DNA of 64,000 nt from positions 124,001 through 188,000 of the forward strand of contig CP051228.1 in assembly GCA_017792345.1 (NCBI GenBank), in the 5' to 3' direction. A program made the position numbers and the translations under genes. Positions 8,218-16,782 of this stretch are shown one piece after another (the first letter of the stretch is position 1; each line of letters starts with the position of its first letter). This DNA is from Mesoflavibacter sp. Its GTDB lineage: Bacteria > Pseudomonadota > Alphaproteobacteria > UBA8366 > Aestuariispiraceae. The notes under the pieces were generated by a model. It saw only the letters and a program-made list of their open reading frames with translations, ran no database searches and had not been told where the DNA came from.

Positions 8218-9363
8218 CTAGCTCGCCCTGAACCGGCCTTCGGTCACCAATGCGCGATAGCTTGAGCGCATTTCGGCCCGGTCTGCATAGGTGCCCCGCA
8301 GATAACGCTCACCGCTTGTGGCGCTATAAGCCGCGCGACCGTGAACGATGCGGTGATTGTCGAACACGATGCATTCACCGGCGTTCAGGGTGAACCGCAT
8401 GATATACCGGTCGTCCTGCAGCAGCTTCCCGAAGCGGCAGAATGCCGGGTACCAGGCATCGAGTTGTTCCTGCGGTAGGTCCATCAGATCGAGCATGTGC
8501 TGGCTGATCGTCACTCCTTCCACCGCACCATGCCGGTCCAATTCGATGATCCGCTGATGGGACCGCATGTCATAGGTGTCGTGTTCGCAATAGAAGGGCA
8601 CGTCGGTTTCGGCCAACAGGCGAAACCCTTCCGGGTCGATGCGGCGAAAATCCTCGGCGGCAGCGACGCCGTCCCCGAAAAGATTCCGTCCGCCGGTGAC
8701 GGTGTTCGCGCGCATATGCAGGAATTGGACGCCGGGCGCATGCTCTTCCGCCGGCGTGTCCGTATGCAGCTCCAGCGCCCCGGCCGTATAGGCGGAGTTC
8801 GTCGGCTTAATATGGGTGCGCACATCGAAATAGGTGCCGAAGAAGGTCGGCCGCACCTGCCCCATCAATTCCACCAGTTCCGTCAGGGCGGCATCGGAAT
8901 CGGGCATGTCGCGCACGATTGCGATTCCTTCGACCAGGATCGCCTCCAGCCAGTCGCGCACGGCGGTCTTGTCTGACAGCAATTGCGCATGGGTGAAACG
9001 GGCTACAGCGTCATAATGATCCCCGTACCAGGCCTTGCGCGGCAGATCGGCGGGATCGGCGCGGCGCTTACCTTCCGCATAGGCCTCAAGCCATGCGACC
9101 GGCATGCGTGTCACGTGATCCTCCTCCGCCCAGTTGATCACCAGCGCATCCCAGTCCAGATAGGCCGAACGCGCGGTCGGCGGCGCGACAAGGTGAAAGA
9201 TATCGAAGGTCCGCTCCCGCGTTTCGGAACTGAAGCTGGACGGGCAATTGTCCCGTAACCAGAAATAGTTGAAGTATCTGGGGCCGGACGACAGCGGGAC
9301 CGTAAGACCGGTCTTTCCAAGGGTCACATCGGCGGCACTGGTCGCGGGATTCAAGAAGCTCAT
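8218..9363 (-). CDS. Gamma-butyrobetaine hydroxylase-like Fe(II)/2-oxoglutarate dioxygenase
   Basis: TauD/TfdA-superfamily enzyme with the small N-terminal GBBH-like domain (residues about 1-90, FNYFWLRDNCPS) and a double-stranded beta-helix catalytic domain. Iron ligands are visible as H-T-D in ELHTDTPAEEHAPGVQ and the distal histidine in NHRIVHGRAAY, with the 2-oxoglutarate-binding arginine in GERYLRGTYAD. I use the ATG at 9363 (381 residues, normal for the family); a TTG 39 bases upstream is an alternative. Known members hydroxylate gamma-butyrobetaine to carnitine or hydroxylate trimethyllysine. Divergent from a LysR gene, and close to a CntA-like Rieske oxygenase, which supports a trimethylammonium substrate. 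Confidence 0.88.
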   Translation of the reverse strand: MSFLNPATSAADVTLGKTGLTVPLSSGPRYFNYFWLRDNCPSSFSSETRERTFDIFHLVAPPTARSAYLDWDALVINWAEEDHVTRMPVAWLEAYAEGKRRADPADLPRKAWYGDHYDAVARFTHAQLLSDKTAVRDWLEAILVEGIAIVRDMPDSDAALTELVELMGQVRPTFFGTYFDVRTHIKPTNSAYTAGALELHTDTPAEEHAPGVQFLHMRANTVTGGRNLFGDGVAAAEDFRRIDPEGFRLLAETDVPFYCEHDTYDMRSHQRIIELDRHGAVEGVTISQHMLDLMDLPQEQLDAWYPAFCRFGKLLQDDRYIMRFTLNAGECIVFDNHRIVHGRAAYSATSGERYLRGTYADRAEMRSSYRALVTEGRFRAS

Positions 9364-9437
9364 CGGGGGCGGCCTCGGATCGTGATCAACGCCGGAAAGC
9401 AATCTTATTTTGCAGTGCGGGAAAAGGCGGATAAAAC

Positions 9438-9450
9438 TAACCCTATGTTA
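9438..9450. promoter_or_regulatory. LysR-type operator (T-N11-A)
   Basis: TAACCCTATGTTA fits the T-N11-A LysR consensus exactly, with inverted TAAC/GTTA arms. It sits in the 106-base gap between the divergent dioxygenase gene (starts at 9363, minus) and the LysR gene (starts at 9470, plus), about 20 bases before the LysR start. This position suits autoregulation and control of the dioxygenase. Confidence 0.5.
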
Positions 9451-9469
9451 ATCTGAAGGTTTACTTTCC

Positions 9470-10381
9470 ATGGACCGATTGCCCCCGCTTCGCTTGCTGA
9501 CGATCTTCGATGCCGTACACCGGCTGGGGTCGATGCAACTCGCCGCGGCCGAACTCAACGTGACCCGACCGGCGGTATCGCAAGCGATTCGGGCGCTGGA
9601 GGACCATGTCGGCGCCCAACTGGTGGACCGCAGCGTCAAGCCGGCCGTCGCGACCGAGGCCGGCGAACGATTGGCCAGATCGACCAGAAGCGGTCTGGCG
9701 CAGATTTCAGACGCCATCGAAGAAATCCGCTTTGCAGCCGGATTGGCCGAACGGCAGGTCACCGTGTGCTGCACGCTCGGCATGGCGACCCAATGGCTGA
9801 TGCCCCGCATCGCCGGCTTCTATTCCGAGCATCCGGGGATCATGGTCAATGTGCAGGCACCGCCCTCCGACCTGCCGCATTTCGCGGTCGGGGTCGATAT
9901 CGCCCTGCGCTACACCGCCAAACCGTCGGAGGATGGCGTCACCGAACTGTTATTCCCGGAACGGGTCTGTCCGGTCGGCAGCCCCAAGGTCATGGCGGCG
10001 CTGATGGACGCTCCGGCGAACCTGCGGGACGCGACACTGATCCATGTACGTGTACCGCAAAGCTATGGCTGGCCCGGCTGGTCCGAGTATCTCGCGTCGA
10101 AAACGCTTCCGCGCCCGAAGGGTCCGAAACAGGTGTACGACAACTACATTCAGGCGGTGCAGGCAACCCTGGACGGACGGGGCGTCATGCTGGGATGGCG
10201 GTCGATCACATCGGCCTTGGTCGTGGAGGGCAGGCTGGTTCCCCTGCCGGGCGGCGTCCACGATTTCGGCACGTCCTATTGGGCGACCTGCGCGCCCGAC
10301 AGTCACCACAAACCCGCCGCCCGCATATTCATGGAATGGGTCACCAAAGCCGCCCAGCCTATGCGAGAGGGGGCCGCCTAG
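9470..10381 (+). CDS. LysR family transcriptional regulator (GcvA-like)
   Basis: 303 residues. The N-terminal helix-turn-helix reads LGSMQLAAAELNVTRPAVSQAIRALE (about residues 18-45), followed by the linker helix and a periplasmic-binding-like effector domain with the GcvA-type core (LGMATQWLMPRIAGFY; VDIALRY). Divergent from the gamma-butyrobetaine hydroxylase-like gene with a T-N11-A site between them, so that dioxygenase is its likely target. One of three LysR genes within 6 kb; they are different proteins, not recent duplicates. Confidence 0.93.
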   Translation: MDRLPPLRLLTIFDAVHRLGSMQLAAAELNVTRPAVSQAIRALEDHVGAQLVDRSVKPAVATEAGERLARSTRSGLAQISDAIEEIRFAAGLAERQVTVCCTLGMATQWLMPRIAGFYSEHPGIMVNVQAPPSDLPHFAVGVDIALRYTAKPSEDGVTELLFPERVCPVGSPKVMAALMDAPANLRDATLIHVRVPQSYGWPGWSEYLASKTLPRPKGPKQVYDNYIQAVQATLDGRGVMLGWRSITSALVVEGRLVPLPGGVHDFGTSYWATCAPDSHHKPAARIFMEWVTKAAQPMREGAA

Positions 10382-10527
10382 GCGCCACATGCCCGACCGC
10401 CCGTCGGAAGGTTCCGATTGCTTAGGGAGGGCTCAGAAATCAAGCGATGCCGATTGCCAGCCCCACGCAGCGATTGGGCCAGGCATCGGCCCCCGGCGGG
10501 GAGGATAAATCTTATCATCGGGGAAAG

Positions 10528-10616
10528 TGGCGGAGGGACCGGGACTCGAACCCGGGGACCGCTTTAACACGGTCACGGATTAGCAATCCGCTGCATTACC
10601 GCTCTGCCACCCCTCC
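10528..10616 (-). tRNA. tRNA-Ser (GCU anticodon)
   Basis: On the minus strand the sequence folds as a class II tRNA. The acceptor stem starts GGAGGGG and pairs with the 3' TCCCTCC, the D arm is GGCAGAGCGG, and the anticodon stem-loop has loop TTGCTAA, giving GCU for AGC/AGU serine codons. A long variable arm and a T arm with GGTTCGAGTCC follow. The CCA end is encoded (complement at 10528-10530). 89 bases including CCA, normal for serine. It stands alone between a LysR gene and the Rieske gene. Confidence 0.97.
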
Positions 10617-10733
10617 GCATGACGGGCCGCTACGGTCTGTCGGAGGCGGTGCAATAGCGGCTTCGGGGGGCGCTTGTCAATGCGCCTTACGCCGTCCATT
10701 CACCGCCGCCGCGACCGGGGCGCATTTGGCGCC

Positions 10734-11879
10734 TCAGGCGCGCATCCGGCCCGCGACCCAGCGATGGAACATATGGGTCGGCCCATCCATTGCCGGGGCG
10801 AAATGGCCGCCGTCGAATCCGGGAGCGTGGCGCCCCTGCTGCATGCCTTCGACGACGAAGACATCCTCGACGAATATCCCCTTCCACTGCCGGGAATTTC
10901 GGTCGCGCAGATCGGCGTAATTGCCGTCCAGCATCGCTTCCGAGGCATAGTAGATTTCGACCCGCTCCACGGTCCTGTCGAATCCATGCGGTTCCAACAG
11001 GATGGCATAAACATGGTCGCGATGAACACCGAACAGGACATTCGGGTAGAGCGCGATGTATTCCGCGGCCGTGTCCCATTTGTCCGACAGACCGTCGAAA
11101 TTCACGAAGGCCCGGCCGGATCCGTCGAGTTGAGGATTGTAGACCAAGGTGCCCTGGCCGGAAAATTTACCGTCCTGTTCGATATGGTAATGATCCTCCA
11201 GCCGCGAATAGCTGTTCAGGCCGGGATGGACCATCGGCAGGTGATAGCTTTCGCAGTAATTCTCGACCGCCAGTTTCCAGTTGCATTTCACCTCGAGCTG
11301 GAACGAGCTTTCCGGCCCGCCATGGAAGATCGGCCGGTCGAATTCCGACCAGCGCCCGATCAGTTCGGCGGCATATTCCTCGAAGGACGGTGCGTCGCCC
11401 GACAGGTTGACGAAGACGACGTCGTGGAACATCGCCGCGCGCACCTCGACCAGCCCAAGTTCGGATTTGTTGAAATCCGGATGCTCGTTGACGCCCGGCC
11501 CGCCGACATCCGGCGTCGTGCGCAGGCTGCCGTCCAGCCCATAACACCAGGAATGATACGGGCAGCGGATGACGCCGCGGATCGTCGTCGGTTCCTGGAC
11601 CAGGATCATGCCGCGATGACGGCAGATATTCTGAAACACCCGGACCGCGCCCGACCGGTCGCGCAACATTAGAAGCGGCATGCCCTGGAAATCCAAGGGC
11701 ACGGCGTCGCCGGTGCGCGGCACGTCCTTACCGAAGCCGATCCCCGCCCAGGTCTCGAAGAAGACCTTCTGCCTTTCACGTTCAAAGGTTTGCGGGTCTA
11801 TATAGGCGGCGTTGGGAAGCCCCGTCGCCTGACCGATCGGTTTCAGTACATTGTCGAGTTCGACGGCATCCAGGGGCAT
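10734..11879 (-). CDS. Rieske non-heme iron oxygenase, CntA/GbcA-like (quaternary amine type)
   Basis: 381 residues from the ATG at 11879, which has GGAGG six bases upstream; an ATG 15 bases further up is less likely. The Rieske [2Fe-2S] ligands are C86/H88 (CRHRG) and C106/H109 (CPYHSW). The catalytic iron site is in NWKLAVENYCESYHLPMVHP, with H213 and H218, plus an aspartate in VEDVFVVEGMQ. The bridging residue between the Rieske and iron centres is glutamate (E210), not the aspartate of aromatic-ring dioxygenases. Carnitine monooxygenase CntA has the same Glu-x2-His-x4-His spacing, and related enzymes act on glycine betaine, choline or stachydrine. The cognate reductase is probably the PDR-type gene at 13096-14052. 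Confidence 0.9.
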   Translation of the reverse strand: MPLDAVELDNVLKPIGQATGLPNAAYIDPQTFERERQKVFFETWAGIGFGKDVPRTGDAVPLDFQGMPLLMLRDRSGAVRVFQNICRHRGMILVQEPTTIRGVIRCPYHSWCYGLDGSLRTTPDVGGPGVNEHPDFNKSELGLVEVRAAMFHDVVFVNLSGDAPSFEEYAAELIGRWSEFDRPIFHGGPESSFQLEVKCNWKLAVENYCESYHLPMVHPGLNSYSRLEDHYHIEQDGKFSGQGTLVYNPQLDGSGRAFVNFDGLSDKWDTAAEYIALYPNVLFGVHRDHVYAILLEPHGFDRTVERVEIYYASEAMLDGNYADLRDRNSRQWKGIFVEDVFVVEGMQQGRHAPGFDGGHFAPAMDGPTHMFHRWVAGRMRA

Positions 11880-11962
11880 AACGGACCTCCGCATATTGGC
11901 GATTGCTGTACGACCGGTACTGCCGAACGGCCGGCACGCTCAATAGCGAAAAACCGCAATAT

Positions 11963-11983
11963 CGATTGAACTCAACTCAATCG
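11963..11983. promoter_or_regulatory. LysR-type operator upstream of the Rieske oxygenase
   Basis: CGATTGA (11963-11969) and TCAATCG (11977-11983) are perfect inverted repeats with a 7-base spacer, and the element contains a T-N11-A match (11967 to 11979). It lies about 85 bases upstream of the Rieske start codon and just past the stop of the LysR gene at 11989, so it is best read as the activator site of the Rieske gene. Confidence 0.55.
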
Positions 11984-11988
11984 TAATT

Positions 11989-12882
11989 CTACTGGGTCAT
12001 CACCCAGTCACGAAACGCGACCATGGCGGGGGTCACCACCCGGTCCGCCGACCAGACCAGGTAATGCGCGCCGGGGGCCGGCATGGCCAGGTCCGTCAGC
12101 CGCACCAACTCACCGGATTCGATCATGGGGCCGACCAACCTCTCCCAGCCGAGCGCAACCCCCTGCCCGTCCCGCGCGGCCTGAATCACGACCGTGTAAT
12201 TGTTCAAGCTGCGGCCGCTCGACGGCCGTTCGATGGGCCCCAGACCGGCCCAGGCCAGGAAGCTGTCCCAGTCGATCCAGGCCGGGTCGACGCCTTTCAA
12301 CCGCAGTAGCGGCAGGCGGGACAGATCGCCCGCACGCACGCCGGCATGGGCCGCCTTGAAAGCGGGCGAGCAAACGGGAAACAGGCGATCGCCGAACAGC
12401 TTGATCCGGTCCGTTCCGGGCCAGTCGCTCATCCCGTATCGCAGCGCCAGATCCACCGGACCGCGCCGAAGATCTATCGGATCGTCCGACACCGCATGAT
12501 TGACCGTGATTTCAGGGTGGTCCTGCCAGAAGGCACCGATCCTGGGGATCAGCCAGAACCCGGCGAAGGCGGTCGTCGCGCCGATGGTTAGGCTGGGCCC
12601 GTCGGTGGCATCCCGGATGCGCCGGCAGATATCGGCGACATGGGTGAAGCCGCGCGCCAGCGCTTCCGACAGTTCCGCCCCATCCAGCGTCAGTTCGATG
12701 CCCCGATGGACACGCACGAAAAGCGGCCGGCGCAGCTCACCTTCCAGCGCCTTTACCTGGCGACTGACCGCGCCCGGCGTGACATTCAGCTCCGCCGCGG
12801 CGTCTTTCATGCTGCCGTGGCGGGCCGCGGCCTCAAAGGCGGCGAGCGTTGTCAGCGGCGGCAGATCGTAGGGTCGTCTCAT
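11989..12882 (-). CDS. LysR family transcriptional regulator (GcvA-like)
   Basis: 297 residues. It starts MRRPYDLPPLTTLAAFEAAARHG and has the HTH GSMKDAAAELNVTPGAVSRQVKALE and the effector domain TTAFAGFWLIPRIGAFW, closest in style to GcvA. The reading frame stays open far upstream, but that extension is antisense to the reductase gene at 13096 and is not part of this protein; the ATG at 12882 is where LysR homology begins. Located between the Rieske oxygenase (downstream, same strand) and the reductase (divergent, 213-base gap), so it probably regulates both halves of that enzyme. Confidence 0.93.
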   Translation of the reverse strand: MRRPYDLPPLTTLAAFEAAARHGSMKDAAAELNVTPGAVSRQVKALEGELRRPLFVRVHRGIELTLDGAELSEALARGFTHVADICRRIRDATDGPSLTIGATTAFAGFWLIPRIGAFWQDHPEITVNHAVSDDPIDLRRGPVDLALRYGMSDWPGTDRIKLFGDRLFPVCSPAFKAAHAGVRAGDLSRLPLLRLKGVDPAWIDWDSFLAWAGLGPIERPSSGRSLNNYTVVIQAARDGQGVALGWERLVGPMIESGELVRLTDLAMPAPGAHYLVWSADRVVTPAMVAFRDWVMTQ

Positions 12883-13095
12883 CCCGTCTTTCCCGATCTG
12901 AATCCAGAGGGCGAGGCAGTAAGTCCATACGAATGAGTTTGACGCAAGCGTACTTCGTCGCAAAAGGAACATGGAACGGCGCTCGGCGTGCTTGCGGGAC
13001 GGTGCGGATTGCGGCACCGTCCGACCTTCGTGACCGGGTCCGAAGGCCCGTTCTATCCGCAACGCCCGCCCCGCGATCTGACTACGGAGTGCGCG

Positions 13096-14052
13096 ATGAC
13101 CCCCGTTCCCTTTCCCGCGATCCTGAAAGACGTATCGGATCTGTCCGACGAGGTGCGCAGTTTCACCTTCGAAGCGCGCGGCGGCGCCCCCTTTGCCGCG
13201 GCACAGGCCGGCGCGCATGTGGACGTTGCCCTGCCCGGCGGCCTGCAGCGACAATATTCGCTGTGGCAATGGGACCCGGACGGCTCTTGGGGCAGCGTCG
13301 CCGTCAAGCGAGAGGATTCCGGCCGGGGCGGTTCGCGCGCGATGCATGCACTGACGCCGGGCACGGAACTGTCCCTGGTCGGACCGCGGAACCAATTCAC
13401 CCTGGACGAAAGCGCCACGCATTCGATTCTGATTGCGGGCGGCATCGGGGCGACGCCGATCTATGCCATGGCCGCGCGTCTCGCCAAGCTGGGCAAATCG
13501 CAGCAGGTGCATTACCTGACCCGCAGCCGGGCGCATGCCGCGTTTCAACCCGCTTTCGAAGGGTTGGGGCTCGGCGGGGCGCTGGAATGTCGGTTTGACG
13601 ACACGCATGGTCTGATCGACCTGAAAGCGCTGTTCGACGCTGCCTCGAAAGACAGCCATGTCTATGTCTGCGGCCCGGAACCGCTGCTGGCTGCCGTGCT
13701 GGAGGTGGGCCGCGCCCATTTCCCGGATTCTCAGGTTCATTTCGAACGCTTCTCCGCCGATCCCAGCGCCCTGGAAGGCCCGTCCGACGCGTTCGAGGTG
13801 GAACTGGCGCAAAGCGGCAAGACCCTGTCCGTTCCGGCGGACAAATCGATTCTGGACGTGCTCCTGGAGAACCGGGTCAGTGTGGACTATAGCTGCACCG
13901 AAGGGGTGTGCGGGGCCTGTATCGTCGATGTACTGCAAGGCGAGATCGACCACCGCGACAGCGTGCTGACCCCCGACGAGCAGGCGGACAACGAGCTGAT
14001 GTGCGTTTGCGTGTCCCGGGCAAAGAGCGGGAAGTTGATCCTGGATATCTGA
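13096..14052 (+). CDS. PDR/VanB-type ferredoxin-NAD(P)H reductase (CntB/GbcB-like)
   Basis: 318 residues from the ATG at 13096, with CGGAG upstream. Domain order is the phthalate-dioxygenase-reductase type. It begins with a flavin-binding barrel (QRQYSLWQWDPDG, the RxYS flavin signature), then a nucleotide-binding domain (ILIAGGIGATPIYAMA; VYVCGPEPLL). The C-terminus is a plant-type [2Fe-2S] ferredoxin domain with CTEGVCGAC and a last cysteine in NELMCVCVS. Such proteins feed electrons to Rieske oxygenases. The Rieske partner is encoded 1.2 kb away on the other strand with a LysR gene between, so the pairing is inferred from type and proximity. The C-terminal iron-sulfur domain matches CntB and GbcB. 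Confidence 0.92.
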   Translation: MTPVPFPAILKDVSDLSDEVRSFTFEARGGAPFAAAQAGAHVDVALPGGLQRQYSLWQWDPDGSWGSVAVKREDSGRGGSRAMHALTPGTELSLVGPRNQFTLDESATHSILIAGGIGATPIYAMAARLAKLGKSQQVHYLTRSRAHAAFQPAFEGLGLGGALECRFDDTHGLIDLKALFDAASKDSHVYVCGPEPLLAAVLEVGRAHFPDSQVHFERFSADPSALEGPSDAFEVELAQSGKTLSVPADKSILDVLLENRVSVDYSCTEGVCGACIVDVLQGEIDHRDSVLTPDEQADNELMCVCVSRAKSGKLILDI

Positions 14053-14059
14053 CCAGGAT

Positions 14060-14965
14060 CTAGGCGCGCGCGGCCGGCCCTGTCCTTTCCGCCAGCAGCC
14101 AGGTCCGGAATCGCTTCGCCGCGCCGGACATATCCGCACGGACCGGAAAATTCAGGAAGTAATGCGCACCGGTATCGACCGTGATCGGGAAGGGCCGCAC
14201 CAGCCGCCCGCATTCCAAATCCTCGGCAACCAGATCGTGGCATAGCAGCGCGAATCCATCGCCGTTCAGCGCGATCCGCCGCAGCGCGTGGGTGTCGTCG
14301 ATCCGGGTCGTGGCGCATCCTTCCGACCCTGCAACACCGGCCTCCTCGAACCACCGGGTCCAGTCACCCCGGGCGAACTCATAGAACAGGCGTTCCGACA
14401 TCAGCGCGCCCGGTCCGTTCCGCAGCAGGGCCGGATCCACCCGGCCCGGCGCCGCGACCACGGTCAGGCCGCCATCCATCACCTTGACCGCCTCGACGGC
14501 CGGCCATTGTCCATTGCCCCAATTGATCCCCAGATCGACACGTTCCCGCGCGTAATCCGGCGGCGCATAGGAATGGTGCAGGCGCAGATCGATATCGGGA
14601 TTGGCGCCAATGAAACCCATGACCCTGGGCGTCAGCCAGACCGAGGAAAAGAACGGTGCGACGCTGACCGTCAGCATCGCGCGCGCCGGCCAGGCCGATA
14701 CGGAGCGAACCGCATCCTCGATCCGGTTCAGACTGTCGCATAGCGGGGTATAGAGTGACCGACCGGCCTCTGTCAGGTCGTTGCCGCCCGGCCGCCGGAC
14801 GATCAAAGGCACACCCAACACCTCCTCCAGCGCCTTGATCTGACGGCTGATCGCCGCCTGGGTGACCCCCAGTTCCGCTGCCGCTTCCGTAAAGCTGCCG
14901 GTCGCCGCCACCGCCTCGAAGGCCCGAAGTGCGGAAAAGGAGGGAAGTTTTCGCATCAATATCAT
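14060..14965 (-). CDS. LysR family transcriptional regulator
   Basis: 301 residues with HTH TGSFTEAAAELGVTQAAISRQIKALE and an effector domain beginning MLTVSVAPFFSSVWLTPRVMGF. Its stop lies eight bases from the end of the convergent reductase, and it is divergent from the ornithine cyclodeaminase-like gene, its likely target. A T-N11-A match with near-inverted arms (CATTAC at 14963-14968, GTTATG at 14974-14979) overlaps the proposed start codon. If the second in-frame ATG, at 14956, is the true start, that site sits immediately upstream of it. Start therefore uncertain by nine bases. Confidence 0.92.
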   Translation of the reverse strand: MILMRKLPSFSALRAFEAVAATGSFTEAAAELGVTQAAISRQIKALEEVLGVPLIVRRPGGNDLTEAGRSLYTPLCDSLNRIEDAVRSVSAWPARAMLTVSVAPFFSSVWLTPRVMGFIGANPDIDLRLHHSYAPPDYARERVDLGINWGNGQWPAVEAVKVMDGGLTVVAAPGRVDPALLRNGPGALMSERLFYEFARGDWTRWFEEAGVAGSEGCATTRIDDTHALRRIALNGDGFALLCHDLVAEDLECGRLVRPFPITVDTGAHYFLNFPVRADMSGAAKRFRTWLLAERTGPAARA

Positions 14966-15075
14966 TACCTTTTGTTATGCCGCATGACGGGGAACTCATT
15001 TGAAACCCCTTACTGACAGGCATCCTATCGGTGTTCCAACAAATCCTCGATAACCTTAGCGACAGGAGCCAGACC

Positions 15076-16071
15076 GTGGAACGCCCCAATCGCAGAAGCG
15101 CCGCCGAAATCGTGAAAGGCGAACAATCCGTTCTCACGATCAGCGAAGCCGACGTCGAGAGACTTCTCGACCCGCAAAGCCTGATCGATGGGTTGGCGGA
15201 GGGCTTCCGGGCCCTGGGACGGGGCGAAATTCAAACGCCCGACCGGCCGGAGATCACCGTCCCGGGCAAGGGTTTCATGCTGTCCATGCCGGCCTGGCAG
15301 CCAGGGGGCCCGCTGATGGTCAAGATGGTCTGCGTCTTTGAAGGCAATCTGGACCTCGACCTGCCGAACCACCTGGCGCTGATCACCCTGTTTGACGCCG
15401 ATACCGGCATGCCGGTCTGTGTCATGGACGGCACATACATCACCGCCATCCGGACGGCAGCGGCGGCGGTTCTGTCCGTGCGGGAACTGGCGCGCCGGGA
15501 TGCCAGGGTCGCGACCATCATCGGCGCGGGCGTCCAGGGGCGGCAACATCTGCATCTGTTGCCACTGGTCCGGGATTTCGACGAGATTCAGATCTGTTCG
15601 CTCTATCCCGAAGATGCCGAGACGCTGGCGGCAACGGTCCCGAATGCCCGGGCCGTACGCGATGTCGAAGCGGCGGTCCGTCGATCCGACGTTGTGTGCC
15701 TATGCAGCCACGCTTACCAGCCCGTGATCGAAGCCGATTGGGTGCGTCCTGGCACTCACGTCTCCTCGGTCGGATACACGCCCTGGCCCGGAGAATTGCC
15801 GCAGGACCTGATCCGCCGGAACACCCTTTTCGTGGAGGACGAAGCCGCGTTCAAGCCACAACCGGTCGGCTGCGCCGAGTTGGATGGGTTGAACCCGTCC
15901 ATCGCCATTACGCTGGGCGATATGTTGAACGGCACGGCCCCCGGCCGAACGTCGTCCGGACAGATCACGGTCTATAAAGCCATGGGCATTGCCATGGAGG
16001 ATCTGGTCGCCGCGACACTGGTCTATCAACGGGCCTTGGATCAGGGGGGACAGGCCAGCGCCCGCTTCTGA
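15076..16071 (+). CDS. Ornithine cyclodeaminase/mu-crystallin family protein
   Basis: 331 residues from a GTG at 15076 preceded by AGGAG at seven bases; a longer GTG start at 15031 lacks this. The Rossmann NAD(P) motif is IIGAGVQGRQHLHLLPLV, preceded by the family signature DGTYITAIRTAAAAVLSVRELARRD cut into two parts around residue 130. Members convert ornithine to proline or act as ketimine reductases or N-methyl amino acid dehydrogenases. Beside the betaine-type oxygenase genes, a role in handling a proline- or amino-acid-derived product (for example from stachydrine) is possible but unproven. Divergent from its presumed LysR regulator. Confidence 0.88.
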   Translation: MERPNRRSAAEIVKGEQSVLTISEADVERLLDPQSLIDGLAEGFRALGRGEIQTPDRPEITVPGKGFMLSMPAWQPGGPLMVKMVCVFEGNLDLDLPNHLALITLFDADTGMPVCVMDGTYITAIRTAAAAVLSVRELARRDARVATIIGAGVQGRQHLHLLPLVRDFDEIQICSLYPEDAETLAATVPNARAVRDVEAAVRRSDVVCLCSHAYQPVIEADWVRPGTHVSSVGYTPWPGELPQDLIRRNTLFVEDEAAFKPQPVGCAELDGLNPSIAITLGDMLNGTAPGRTSSGQITVYKAMGIAMEDLVAATLVYQRALDQGGQASARF

Positions 16072-16158
16072 CAGGGTCACCATTTTGCGCGCCGCCGGGT
16101 TTTCCGTGCCTCCCCCCTCCATAAGCGTTTATGATGCGGGGCCAAGTCGGGGAAGGGA

Positions 16159-16755
16159 ATGATGCGCAATTTCATACTGATAACCGCCGCCTGTGTTGCC
16201 GTTCTGGGGGCGGCCGCCACCGGTCACGCCGAAACCATCCGTTTCTTCGAACCGGGCGAAGCGACCGCCGAAGATCTGATGGACGCCATGACCGGTCCGC
16301 AAAGTAACGGCGTCGGGTTGACCCGGGGGGCGACCAGGAGCGGCGCCAAAGACGCCGACGGCGGGGGGCTGCGCGGCCTGCCCGGCGCAAGTCCGGAAAC
16401 CACCCCCGCACAGAGCGGCGGCGTTGTCGGATATCGGATTCGCTTCGACTTCGATTCCGACCGGATCTCTCAGCGCGACGCCCCGTTTCTGTCGGAGCTC
16501 GCCCGCATGCTGGCCTTCCCGGAAATGCGCGACCGGATCCTGGTAATCGAGGGCCATACGGACGCGGTAGGCAGCGATTCCTATAACCTCAATCTATCCA
16601 AGAGGCGGGCGTTATCCGTCAGGGATTATCTGACCGACCGCTATGGTGTCGATCCGTTGACCCTGCAGATCATCGGGCGCGGCGAAACCGCGCCGATCGA
16701 TCCCATCGACCCGGAATCCGATGCCAACCGGCGGGTTCAATTCTATCTGCGCTGA
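16159..16755 (+). CDS. OmpA-family peptidoglycan-binding envelope protein
   Basis: 198 residues: signal peptide (MMRNF, hydrophobic core, GHA-ET cleavage), a 65-residue Gly/Ser-rich low-complexity linker, then an OmpA_C domain from about residue 88. The domain shows RIRFDFDSDRIS, VIEGHTDAVGSDSYNLNLSKRRA and the final ANRRVQFYL, including the aspartate and arginine that bind diaminopimelate. GGAAGG precedes the start. There is no beta-barrel, so this is a periplasmic or peripherally attached protein. It ends 27 bases from the end of the convergent CHAT gene. Confidence 0.88.
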   Translation: MMRNFILITAACVAVLGAAATGHAETIRFFEPGEATAEDLMDAMTGPQSNGVGLTRGATRSGAKDADGGGLRGLPGASPETTPAQSGGVVGYRIRFDFDSDRISQRDAPFLSELARMLAFPEMRDRILVIEGHTDAVGSDSYNLNLSKRRALSVRDYLTDRYGVDPLTLQIIGRGETAPIDPIDPESDANRRVQFYLR

Positions 16756-16782
16756 TCCCGCCCATAGGCATACGTCCCGCTC

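Noticed and set aside
12883-14139. Minus-strand frame open far upstream of the LysR gene at 11989
   Set aside because: It is antisense to the well-supported reductase at 13096-14052 and shows no family resemblance; LysR homology begins at 12882.
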